Assembly (NCBI GenBank): GCA_964493425.1
Contig: CAZBMW010000001.1
Coordinates: forward strand, 186,001 to 250,000
Direction: 5' to 3'
Source of the DNA: CAYLMG01 sp964493425
GTDB taxonomy: Bacteria > Planctomycetota > Phycisphaerae > Sedimentisphaerales > Anaerobacaceae
Length of the DNA: 64,000 bases
Both the position numbers and the translations under genes were made by a program. The notes under the pieces were generated by a model that saw only the letters and a program-made list of their open reading frames with translations, did not search any database and was not told where the DNA came from. This document shows positions 31,928-40,191 of this stretch, piece after piece (the first letter of the stretch is position 1; every line of letters begins with the position of its first letter).

Positions 31928-33625
31928 ATGGATTCGTCAAGTGTTGAAAAATACAGTTCGGCGATTAGCTTATCGGATATGGAAATGTTCGTATTTGGCG
32001 AACTTATTTATGCGCTGGTTCTGGCGAATATTATGAGCCCGATTATATGGCGATGGCGGGAGGAAGAGTGCTTCAAAAAGCTGGAAGGAAAAGAGGCCTA
32101 TAAAAAACTATTGCGGCTTCGCCAGTATATTATGGATAACTTTGATTTCAATCTCGATTTGGAGACGTGGGGACTTACCGACAAAAAGACGGAGATTGAC
32201 AGATTCAAGGATTTTATGCCGGCTGAGGAAATCGCGAAGAGCAATGCCCTTTTCGGCTATGAGGGTGACAAATATTATTTCGATGTCGATATCAGAAAGC
32301 ATTTCGGCTTGGACAAGTATACTACTGAGGCGATTCCGTACTGGAAGACGGAGACGGTCGAGGCAATGTACGCATTTCGGCACAAGCAAAATTATCCTGT
32401 TGGTGCGGGTGAGTGCGTGTCGCTTTCCACGCTTTACGCGGCTGCCGCGTTTATCATTTGCAGGATACCGCTAAAAGATATTTATATGATTTTGACGCCT
32501 CTTCATTCGCAGAATTTTATCGATATAGCCGACGGTGTGCTGACCAACAACAGAAGACTTATAACGAAGACGATGTGGTTTAACGGCAGTGAGATTTCCA
32601 ACAAGGCTCAGCGTGCCCTGCGAAATGAGAATGTAACAATGGTTGCTCATAACACAGGTTACGTACACTGCCTTTACGATAAGGCGACGATAGATAAAAA
32701 AAGGTACGAATACTTTATTGAGCAGCTCAGCGGTTATCTTACGGCTGAGCTTACACTGCAGAGCTTTGCGAGCTTTCTGCGGACATATAGACGGTATCAG
32801 GAATTTTTTCAGCTCTGCAGGGACTGTCACGGGCAGGCGAGATTTTTAAAGGCGGAGACTTTATTTCACTATGAGCACAACAGCAAATACAGGATAGCGG
32901 AAAGCACGCATAATAAGCTTCTGGAAGAGGTTTCCGACGAGGATTTTTTGACGTATGAACTGCCCGGCAGAATCCGCTGTGATGAGTTCGAACAGTTTTT
33001 ACAAAAACGAAAGCCGGACCCAAGAACAGCTGAGGGAAAAGAGGCTTTGATAAAGGCTTTGAGACCGAATATTGCAGATGCCGAGCAGATGGTTGAAAAG
33101 CTGAGTGACTTTCTGCATACGGAGGCGAAGCTGCCGTCGCCGGAGAAAAAGTATCTGCCGTCAGAGCCTATAGAGATAGATATTGATATGAGCAGAGAAG
33201 AAATTATTGATTACCTAAAATCAATACGTAAGACGAATAAGGTTGCGGACCTGGCTTTCTATGCTTTTCGTGATATGGTTAATTGTGATTGGCAGCCTTT
33301 CGTAAAAGCGGCGATTGAGAGAAATCCTGTTTCGATTGAAAAGTATAAAGAGCAGACAATCGAGCAGATTTATGAGCAGTTGAAACGGATTGAAAACGAA
33401 TCGATATATGACGGCAGCCGGCTGGCTCAGCCGGACGAAGTTGTTAATTATAACCGGGGCGACGGTCTGGAGAAAGCGTTTGTGCTGGCAAATGTCATTA
33501 AAAAGAGGGAGCCCGAACAGAAGTTAAAATTAATTGTAGATAATAGTAGGGTAGTGCTTCAGCAGGATGACGTTGGATATAGCTTTGATTCTCAGAAAGG
33601 ACTGAAGAACGAGTTGAGCTTATAA
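31928..33625 (+). CDS. Uncharacterised protein with a transglutaminase-like Cys-His-Asp pattern
   Basis: I do not recognise the family. The 565-residue protein is soluble and highly charged, with no signal peptide. A segment around 157-205 (VGAGECVSLSTLYAAAA, then TPLHSQNFIDIADG) places Cys163 at the start of a helix, His193 and Asp199/Asp202 in an order that recalls transglutaminase/papain-like cores. The rest is mainly alpha-helical, with a central region holding further Cys and His (CRDCHGQARF). It starts 92 bp after acr3 and ends 22 bp before a permease gene, suggesting a shared transcript. The enzymatic call rests only on pattern and is weak. No ribosome-binding site is obvious. Confidence 0.5.
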   Translation: MDSSSVEKYSSAISLSDMEMFVFGELIYALVLANIMSPIIWRWREEECFKKLEGKEAYKKLLRLRQYIMDNFDFNLDLETWGLTDKKTEIDRFKDFMPAEEIAKSNALFGYEGDKYYFDVDIRKHFGLDKYTTEAIPYWKTETVEAMYAFRHKQNYPVGAGECVSLSTLYAAAAFIICRIPLKDIYMILTPLHSQNFIDIADGVLTNNRRLITKTMWFNGSEISNKAQRALRNENVTMVAHNTGYVHCLYDKATIDKKRYEYFIEQLSGYLTAELTLQSFASFLRTYRRYQEFFQLCRDCHGQARFLKAETLFHYEHNSKYRIAESTHNKLLEEVSDEDFLTYELPGRIRCDEFEQFLQKRKPDPRTAEGKEALIKALRPNIADAEQMVEKLSDFLHTEAKLPSPEKKYLPSEPIEIDIDMSREEIIDYLKSIRKTNKVADLAFYAFRDMVNCDWQPFVKAAIERNPVSIEKYKEQTIEQIYEQLKRIENESIYDGSRLAQPDEVVNYNRGDGLEKAFVLANVIKKREPEQKLKLIVDNSRVVLQQDDVGYSFDSQKGLKNELSL

Positions 33626-33647
33626 CTTTTTGAAGGTGATTTTTAGT

Positions 33648-34673
33648 ATGCCGTTTGATACGGTTTTTACATATATAAAGCAGATTGGCGTCGAGTTCTG
33701 GGCGGTACTGGCTGAGATGTCGCCATATCTGTTGTTTGGTTTTTTTGTGGCTGGTTTGCTATCGGTACTTATCTCCCAGAGGATAGTGGAAAGGCATCTC
33801 GGCGGGAAGGGATTTTGGCCTTTAGTGAAGGCCTCTGTTTTTGGTGTTCCGCTTCCTTTGTGCTCGTGCGGCGTGATTCCAGTATCAATGTCACTTCATA
33901 AGCACGGTGCGAGCAGAGGCTCGACCGTATCTTTTCTATTATCAACACCGCAGACCGGCGTCGATAGTATTTTTGTAACTTTGAGCCTTTTGGGTCCTGT
34001 CTTTGCTATATTCCGGCCCTTGGCGGCGTTTGTGACGGGGATTTTCGGTGGCGCAATGGTCAATGTTTTCGGCGAAAGAGAAAAGCAGGAAAAAGAGAAA
34101 TGCACAGACGAGTGCTGCAGTACTGAAGTGAAAAGTAATAAGCTGGTTCGGGGCATGAGGTTCGGCTTTGTTGTACTACCTCGTGATATCGGCAGGGCGA
34201 TGCTCATAGGCTTGGTTATAGCGGCGTTCATCTCGTCTGTCGTTCCGAAGGATTTTTTTGCCCAGTACCTCGGCACGGGCATTTTTGCTATGGTGGTAAT
34301 GATGGTTTTGGGGATACCGGTTTATGTGTGCGCGACGGCGTCGGTGCCGGTGGCGGCGGCTCTGTTAGCAAAGGGGATAACGCCGGGAGCGGCGATTGTG
34401 TTTTTGATGACGGGGCCGGCAACGAATGCGGCAGCTTTTGTAACGATATGGAAAACGCTCGGCGCAAGAACTGCGGTTACTTATATAATTTCGGTTGCAG
34501 GCTGTGCACTTGCAAGCGGTATTATGCTGGACTATGTAATTTTCAGCGGCAACTTTGAGTCGGTTGTAAGGCCGCCTGCGTGGATGTTGCCGAGCCTGGT
34601 TAAGTACATTTCGGCTGTGATACTTTTAGCGATACTGCTGAGCGGTATTTTCAGGAAAGTCAAACATACCTAA
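33648..34673 (+). CDS. Permease of the SO_0444/ArsP (DUF318) type
   Basis: The 342-residue protein has about eight membrane segments in two homologous halves. The first half carries PLPLCSCGVIPVSMSLHKHG and LLSTPQTGVDS; the second carries GIPVYVCATASVPVAAALL and MTGPATNAAAF. These are hallmarks of the DUF318 family, which includes ArsP (organoarsenical efflux) and SO_0444-type metal exporters. A hydrophilic central loop holds KCTDECCST, a likely metal-binding cysteine cluster. The ATG at 33648 follows AAGGTG by 9 bp; a TTG at 33630 is rejected. Metal or metalloid export is likely; the exact substrate is open. Confidence 0.82.
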   Translation: MPFDTVFTYIKQIGVEFWAVLAEMSPYLLFGFFVAGLLSVLISQRIVERHLGGKGFWPLVKASVFGVPLPLCSCGVIPVSMSLHKHGASRGSTVSFLLSTPQTGVDSIFVTLSLLGPVFAIFRPLAAFVTGIFGGAMVNVFGEREKQEKEKCTDECCSTEVKSNKLVRGMRFGFVVLPRDIGRAMLIGLVIAAFISSVVPKDFFAQYLGTGIFAMVVMMVLGIPVYVCATASVPVAAALLAKGITPGAAIVFLMTGPATNAAAFVTIWKTLGARTAVTYIISVAGCALASGIMLDYVIFSGNFESVVRPPAWMLPSLVKYISAVILLAILLSGIFRKVKHT

Positions 34674-34783
34674 AAACATAAGCTTTTGTGAAAGCACGCG
34701 GCGGGCAATTTGCGTTTGACGCCGGGTGGGAATTTGTCTATCATATCTGCTGGTATTTTTACTTTTTGAGAAAGGTTTATGGT

Positions 34784-35476
34784 TTGACTGCGGAACTTCG
34801 AAAAAAACTCGCCGGCAAATTCATTGTGCTTGACGGTCCTGACGGCTGCGGCAAGAGTACACAGGTCGGATTGTTGGCCAAATGGCTACAGGCAGAAGGA
34901 TTAGACGTTATAAGTACAGTTGATCCTGGTGGGACTGACATAGGTGATAAAATCAGGAAACTTCTCAAATATGGATCTGAAGGTATTAATGTTACGACGG
35001 AATTATTGCTTTTTATGGCTTCGAGAGCTCAACTTGTAAGCGAGGTCATAAAACCTGCTCTGGATGAATCTAAAATTGTGATATGCGATAGATATATATC
35101 ATCTACCTGTGCTTATCAGGGTTCTGGCGGATATCCCATCGAAAAAATATTAGAATTAGGGCGATTGGTTGTGGGTGATGTTTGGCCTTCTCTGACAATA
35201 ATCCTTGACCTACCCCCTAATATTGGAAGAGCAAGAGCCGGAGTAACGAGAAGCAAAAAGGGGCAAAACGACTATGAACAGAATCACCTCTTCGATAGCC
35301 CGACACCAGACATGTTCGATCTCAGAACTATGGAGTTTCATAAAAGTGTAAGAAAAGCTTTCTTGGATTTAGAAGGTCAATATCCTGGAGTTGTAAAAAT
35401 TATTGATGTCAGTACAAGTGATGTTTCAACTGTACACGAGAAAGTTAAAAAAGTTATTTTAGAAACGAAGTTTTAG
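34784..35476 (+). CDS. tmk: Thymidylate kinase
   Basis: From a TTG at 34784 the protein has 230 residues, normal for TMK. It has the P-loop FIVLDGPDGCGKSTQ, the DRYISSTCAYQGSGG motif that binds the nucleotide, and a lid region (TRSKKGQNDYEQNHLFDS). It phosphorylates dTMP to dTDP. GAAAGG lies 8 bp before the TTG. The open frame extends to 34688 but its hydrophobic leader is not family-like. Codon use in the middle seems more A/T-rich than its neighbours, a weak hint of different ancestry. HolB starts 3 bp after the stop. Confidence 0.9.
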   Translation: MTAELRKKLAGKFIVLDGPDGCGKSTQVGLLAKWLQAEGLDVISTVDPGGTDIGDKIRKLLKYGSEGINVTTELLLFMASRAQLVSEVIKPALDESKIVICDRYISSTCAYQGSGGYPIEKILELGRLVVGDVWPSLTIILDLPPNIGRARAGVTRSKKGQNDYEQNHLFDSPTPDMFDLRTMEFHKSVRKAFLDLEGQYPGVVKIIDVSTSDVSTVHEKVKKVILETKF

Positions 35477-35479
35477 TAG

Positions 35480-36595
35480 ATGTCACTGAAAGAAATATTT
35501 TGTCAGGAAAGGGTAATTGAGATTTTGCAGCGTTCGTTCGCCGCGGGCAAGACGTCTCATTCCTATATCTTTGCCGGCAAGGACGGAGTGGGCAGGTTCA
35601 AAACAGCCTGCGAATTTGGCAAACTGCTGCTGTGTGAAAAGCCTGTTAAGCAAAAAGGTTTTTTCGATAGCTGTGAGAAGTGTCCGTCATGCAGGGCCTT
35701 CGAGGCCGGCTCGCATCCGGATTTCCATCATATATATAAAGAGCTGCTTGAGTATACAAGAGACGGCAAAGGCAAAAAAACGCCGGTTAAATTTCCGATA
35801 GACGTTATTCGAGAGTTTCTGATAGAGAAGGTATCGAACAGGCCGCTTGAGTCGGAGAGGAAGGTTTTTGTTGTAAGTGAGGCTGAAAAACTCAGTATCG
35901 AATCCCAGAATGCGCTTTTGAAGGTTCTTGAGGAGCCGCCGGCGTATTGCTGTATTATTCTTATTTGCACGAGGCTTGAAAGGCTTCTGCCGACCACGAG
36001 GTCACGGTGTCAGATGATGCGTTTTGGGCCTGTCGATGAAGAGAAAATCGCCGAAAAGCTCGCCGAAATCGGCCTTGACAAAAAAAGCTCCCAATACTTT
36101 GCTCGGCTGGCTGACGGCAGTATTGGTATGGCAGTCGTTTGGGCCCGGCTTGAGCTTGCCGGAGCGAGCTTGTATGAAACAAAAAAAGAGATTGTAAAAT
36201 CGCTGGCCGGCTGCGAATACGCAGACTGTCTGGATTTGGCACAGTATTTTTTGGATGAAAGCAAACAGATAGCGACGGCCTGGACCGGGCTGGAAGAGAC
36301 GATTAGCAAAACCGATATCACTCGCAGAGCTTCAAAGACGGTTATTCAAATAATCATATCGGCTTTATATGACGCGATGAAATTGAATGTCACCCCAGAA
36401 AGAGCGATAATCAATTTCGACCAGAAACAACAGATACAAAAAATCGCAGACAAATTCGGCGCTGAGCGAATAAACGAAAAAATAAACGAGGCTTACAGAA
36501 TGCTGCAATGGCTCGATGCGAATGTGAATGAGAGACTTATTTTCGAGCATTTATTGTTAAAGCTCGCTGGTTCTGGTAAAATAGAGGTTTTGTAA
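35480..36595 (+). CDS. holB: DNA polymerase III delta' subunit
   Basis: The 371-residue AAA+ protein begins like clamp-loader subunits (HSYIFAGKDGVGRFKTA). It has the zinc-binding cysteines CEKCPSC, then KVFVVSEAEKLSIESQNALLKVLEEPP and the sensor-1-like RLLPTTRSRCQMMRF. The P-loop lysine is replaced (GVGRFKT), consistent with delta' subunits, which need not hydrolyse ATP. The C-terminal half is helical. It sits directly after tmk, the arrangement found in many bacteria including Bacillus subtilis. Confidence 0.9.
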   Translation: MSLKEIFCQERVIEILQRSFAAGKTSHSYIFAGKDGVGRFKTACEFGKLLLCEKPVKQKGFFDSCEKCPSCRAFEAGSHPDFHHIYKELLEYTRDGKGKKTPVKFPIDVIREFLIEKVSNRPLESERKVFVVSEAEKLSIESQNALLKVLEEPPAYCCIILICTRLERLLPTTRSRCQMMRFGPVDEEKIAEKLAEIGLDKKSSQYFARLADGSIGMAVVWARLELAGASLYETKKEIVKSLAGCEYADCLDLAQYFLDESKQIATAWTGLEETISKTDITRRASKTVIQIIISALYDAMKLNVTPERAIINFDQKQQIQKIADKFGAERINEKINEAYRMLQWLDANVNERLIFEHLLLKLAGSGKIEVL

Positions 36596-36632
36596 TTGCT
36601 ATTTTAAGATTTAATAAAAAGGTATAGCAGAG

Positions 36633-37703
36633 ATGGTGAACGCTGCTCCGGTAAAATCCCGGCAGGAGAAAAATAAAAAATATATGCTGGTTCGTTACGG
36701 CCAGATGCACAATCTCGGTATATTCGAGCACAACGAATCCAATGTACCGAAGAAGGCTGCACGGGTGGTTGTGAAGAGTGCTAAAGGCCTTGAACTGGGC
36801 TACATAGTAGGGCATTTCAGCCATTACAAGTCTGGTCAATTTAAGATGGATAACAAGCAAATCAAAAAGTATTTTCAAGATAGTATGATAGATTTTGACA
36901 CCGAGCCAAGCGGCAAATTTATCCGCTATGCAACCGCTGAAGACATAAGCGAAGAAAGGCATCTGCAGAGAATAGCGAAAGAAGAGCTGAAATTCTGCAA
37001 ACAGCTTGTCAGAGAGATGGCTCTTCCGATGCATGTTGTCGATGTGGAACATATTTTCGGCGGAGAGCGAATAATTTTTTATTTTATGGCGGACGGCAGG
37101 GTTGATTTTCGCGAGCTTGTCAAGAAATTGGCACATGAATATCAGTCTCGAATAGAGATGCGACAGATCGGCTCACGGGATGAGGCAAAGCTGCTCGGTG
37201 ACATTGAGACGTGCGGCCAGGAATGCTGCTGTATTAAGTTTCTGCAGGCGCTCAAACCTGTTAATATGCGGATGGCGAAGATGCAGAAGGCGACGCTCGA
37301 CCCGTCGAAGATATCCGGTTATTGCGGCAGACTCAAATGCTGCTTGCGATACGAGGATGCGACCTATACCGAGCTTAAAAAACGGCTGCCTAAAAAGAGA
37401 GCAAAAGTTAAAACACAATATGGACAAGGTAAAGTCGTTGATACGCAGATATTGACTCAGCTTGTAATGGTTGAGCTGGAAAGCGGGCAGCAAATTGCTG
37501 TTGGTGTCGACGAGATTGAGATACTTGAAACACCGAAAGCTAAAAAGAAACGGCAGGCCGGCGAAGAGCAGGATATTAAAGATAGGGACGGTAGCGATAA
37601 TGATATGGAGCAAAGTGGAATCGAGGCCGATGAAGATGACGATATCGAGACGGAAGACGGGGAAAGTGACGTAGAAAGTAACAATGAGGAGCAGGGAGGT
37701 TAA
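36633..37703 (+). CDS. ricT: RicT/YaaT-like PSP1-domain protein
   Basis: The 356-residue protein contains a PSP1 domain: VVVKSAKGLELGYIVG, then ERIIFYFMADGRVDFRELVK. It has the conserved cysteines of RicT, Cys194 and Cys198-200 (IETCGQECCC) and Cys231, Cys236-237 (SGYCGRLKCCLRYE). In Bacillus the RicAFT complex binds [4Fe-4S] clusters and helps RNase Y mature mRNAs. The last 50 residues are an acidic tail (MEQSGIEADEDDDIETEDGE) not usual in the family. Position after holB and before metG mirrors Bacillus. No ricA or ricF homologue is in the window. The start is ATG with weak upstream pairing. Confidence 0.88.
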   Translation: MVNAAPVKSRQEKNKKYMLVRYGQMHNLGIFEHNESNVPKKAARVVVKSAKGLELGYIVGHFSHYKSGQFKMDNKQIKKYFQDSMIDFDTEPSGKFIRYATAEDISEERHLQRIAKEELKFCKQLVREMALPMHVVDVEHIFGGERIIFYFMADGRVDFRELVKKLAHEYQSRIEMRQIGSRDEAKLLGDIETCGQECCCIKFLQALKPVNMRMAKMQKATLDPSKISGYCGRLKCCLRYEDATYTELKKRLPKKRAKVKTQYGQGKVVDTQILTQLVMVELESGQQIAVGVDEIEILETPKAKKKRQAGEEQDIKDRDGSDNDMEQSGIEADEDDDIETEDGESDVESNNEEQGG

Positions 37704-37717
37704 TTTAAGGACGAATT

Positions 37718-39736
37718 ATGCCGCGTAAAATCATTGTAACGTCAGCATTGCCGTACGCGAACGGCTCGATACATATCGGCCATCTTGTCGAATATATTCA
37801 AACCGATATCTGGGTGCGTTTTCAAAAGATGTGCGGCAATCAATGTTTGTATTTTTGCGCTGATGATACACACGGCACACCAGTTATGATAAGTGCAAAT
37901 ACAGCAGGGATAAAACCGGAGCAGCTCATCGAGAAGATGTACAACGAGCACAGGTCGGATTTCGACGACTTTCTGGTGGAATTTGACAATTTCTACACGA
38001 CGCATTCGCCGGAAAACAAGGCTTTGAGCGAGCTTATTTTCGAGCGTCTCAACAAAAGAGGCTCGATTGTCAAACGCAATATTGAGCAGACCTACTGCGA
38101 AAACTGTAATATGTTTCTTCCGGATAGATTCATCCGGGGCATCTGCCCGCGATGCGGTGCCGAAGACCAGTACGGCGATTCCTGTGATAAATGCGGGGGG
38201 ACATATCAGCCGACCGAGCTTATTGATGCGCACTGCGCAACCTGCAAGGCAGTTCCTGTCCGCAGAGAAAGTGTACACTATTTTTTCAGGCTGTCAGATT
38301 ATGAGCAGCAGCTAAAGCAGCTTATCTCTGCTGGCCATACTCATAAGTCCGTTGCAAACAAACTTGATGAGTGGTTTAAGGCAGGCCTGAAAGACTGGGA
38401 TATCTCGAGGGACGGGCCTTATTTCGGATTCAAAATCCCGGGCGAAGAAAATAAATTTTTCTATGTCTGGCTCGATGCTCCAATAGGTTATATGGCTTCG
38501 CTGAAAAATTACTGCGACAGAAAAGGTATTGATTTCAATGAAATCTGGCCCGAATTGGAGCCGGGGGCAAAGGGCGGCTATGAGATTTACCATTTCATCG
38601 GCAAGGACATAATGTATTTTCATGCCCTTTTCTGGCCTGCTATGCTTATGGGCTCAGGATTCAAAACGGCTGATAAGCTCTTTGTGCACGGCTTTTTGAC
38701 GGTTAACGGCGAGAAAATGAGCAAGAGTCGCGGGACGTTTATAAAAGCAGCGACGTATCTTAAATATCTCGAGCCGGAGGCGTTGAGATATTATTATGCG
38801 AGTAAGCTGACCGGTGCGGTGGAAGATATAGATTTAAGCACGACCGATTTCATTAATAAAATAAATGCCGACCTTGTAGGCAAGTTTGCGAACCTTGCAT
38901 CCCGTTCTGCGCCGATGCTGACGAATAAACTTGATTCGCAGCTTGGTTCACTGGATGAAAAGGGCAGGGAGCTGATAAATAAACTTACAGCAGCCAAGAA
39001 AAAGATTATCTCAGATTATGAAAACCTCGAATATTCAAGCGTAGTGCGAACAGTAACAGGACTGGCTGACGAGGCGAATCGGTACGTCGAACAAAATCAG
39101 CCTTGGGTAACAATAAAAACCGATGCAGAGCAAACACGAAAGAGCCTTACTGCAACGATAAATGCTGTGCGAATCCTGACGATTTATTTGAAACCGATTG
39201 TGCCGAAATTCGCCGGCAAGGTAGAGAAGTTTCTCAATATTAGCGGCTTGAGCTTTGCCGATGTTGAAGATGTTCTGGAAGAACATAAAATAAAGAGGTT
39301 TGAAAAATTATTTGACAGAATAGAAGAAAAGAAGGTGCAAGCGATGATTGATGAGAGTAAGGAAACACAAGACGCCGAACCAAAACAAATTGAAATTGAG
39401 CCGATAGCGCCGCAGTGCACTATTGAAGACTTCGCAAAGGTAGATATGAGAATTGCAAAGGTAACAAAAGCGGAAAGAGTCGAAGGTGCCGATAAGCTGC
39501 TGAGATTAAAGCTCGACGTCGGTGGCATGCAGCGAGAAGTGCTGGCGGGTATCGCACAGGCCTATACGCCGGAAGAGCTGGACGGTAAAATCGTCATATA
39601 CCTGGCTAATCTAAAACCCAGGCAGATGAAGTTCGGCGTTTCTGAAGGAATGATTCTCGCCGCCGGCACGGGGGGAAAAGATGTATTTATGCTTTCGGTA
39701 GATAAAGGCGCAAAACCCGGACAAAGAGTGAGCTGA
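37718..39736 (+). CDS. metG: Methionyl-tRNA synthetase
   Basis: The 672-residue protein has the class I signatures SALPYANGSIHIGHLVE and GEKMSKSRGTF. It has a zinc-type knuckle region with several CxxC pairs (YCENCNMF, CPRCG, CDKCG, CATCK), an anticodon-binding domain, and a C-terminal tRNA-binding EMAP domain (about 568-672: DFAKVDMRIAKVTKAERV to NLKPRQMKFGVSEGM). It charges tRNA-Met. The long form with the C-terminal dimerisation and tRNA-binding module is complete. It starts 14 bp after ricT (ATTTAAGGACGAATT). Confidence 0.96.
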   Translation: MPRKIIVTSALPYANGSIHIGHLVEYIQTDIWVRFQKMCGNQCLYFCADDTHGTPVMISANTAGIKPEQLIEKMYNEHRSDFDDFLVEFDNFYTTHSPENKALSELIFERLNKRGSIVKRNIEQTYCENCNMFLPDRFIRGICPRCGAEDQYGDSCDKCGGTYQPTELIDAHCATCKAVPVRRESVHYFFRLSDYEQQLKQLISAGHTHKSVANKLDEWFKAGLKDWDISRDGPYFGFKIPGEENKFFYVWLDAPIGYMASLKNYCDRKGIDFNEIWPELEPGAKGGYEIYHFIGKDIMYFHALFWPAMLMGSGFKTADKLFVHGFLTVNGEKMSKSRGTFIKAATYLKYLEPEALRYYYASKLTGAVEDIDLSTTDFINKINADLVGKFANLASRSAPMLTNKLDSQLGSLDEKGRELINKLTAAKKKIISDYENLEYSSVVRTVTGLADEANRYVEQNQPWVTIKTDAEQTRKSLTATINAVRILTIYLKPIVPKFAGKVEKFLNISGLSFADVEDVLEEHKIKRFEKLFDRIEEKKVQAMIDESKETQDAEPKQIEIEPIAPQCTIEDFAKVDMRIAKVTKAERVEGADKLLRLKLDVGGMQREVLAGIAQAYTPEELDGKIVIYLANLKPRQMKFGVSEGMILAAGTGGKDVFMLSVDKGAKPGQRVS

Positions 39737-39751
39737 AGAGTTTTCAGGTAA

Positions 39752-40105
39752 ATGAAAAAGAAGCTTTCACAAGTAGCTGCCGAGGACGGCCGGTACGGCC
39801 CGGGCGCTTTGAAGTTCGTGTACGAAGGACTTGTCTATATGAAGAAAGAGGGCATTGTTGAGCCCCGGCATGTGGACGGCCAGAGTCTTTGCGAAGCTTT
39901 ACGGCAGCTTGCTTTAAAAAAATGGGGCAGGCTGGCTATGCTCGTATTGAACAGCTGGAGTGTAAAAACGACTCGCGATTTCGGCGAGATAGTTTATCTG
40001 ATGGTGGAGAATGAGTGGATTAGTGCACAGCCCGCCGATTCTATTGACGATTTCAACGGTATTTACGATTTCAAAACTGTTTTCAAAGAGCAGTTCAAAT
40101 TTTAG
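39752..40105 (+). CDS. Minf_1886-family small protein (Planctomycetes/Verrucomicrobia-restricted)
   Basis: The 117-residue protein contains YGPGALKFVYEGLVYMKKEG, HVDGQSLCEALRQLALKKWG and TTRDFGEIVYLMVENEW, which I recognise as the Minf_1886 family, annotated as restricted to Planctomycetes and Verrucomicrobia. Its function is unknown. It lies 15 bp after metG and probably ends this operon, since a strong bidirectional terminator follows. It is useful as a taxonomic marker. Confidence 0.85.
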   Translation: MKKKLSQVAAEDGRYGPGALKFVYEGLVYMKKEGIVEPRHVDGQSLCEALRQLALKKWGRLAMLVLNSWSVKTTRDFGEIVYLMVENEWISAQPADSIDDFNGIYDFKTVFKEQFKF

Positions 40106-40127
40106 AATTATAGGAAGCGATATAAAA

Positions 40128-40158
40128 ATGGGCTTTGGAGATTATTTCCAAAGCCCAT
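40128..40158. terminator. Bidirectional terminator between converging transcripts
   Basis: ATGGGCTTTGGA (40128-40139) pairs perfectly with TCCAAAGCCCAT (40147-40158) across a 7-nt loop. A-rich sequence on the left and AATTTA on the right serve both strands. It sits between Minf_1886 (+) and the subtilase gene (-). Confidence 0.8.
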
Positions 40159-40191
40159 AATTTAGACCACTAACAAACAAACTTATGATTT

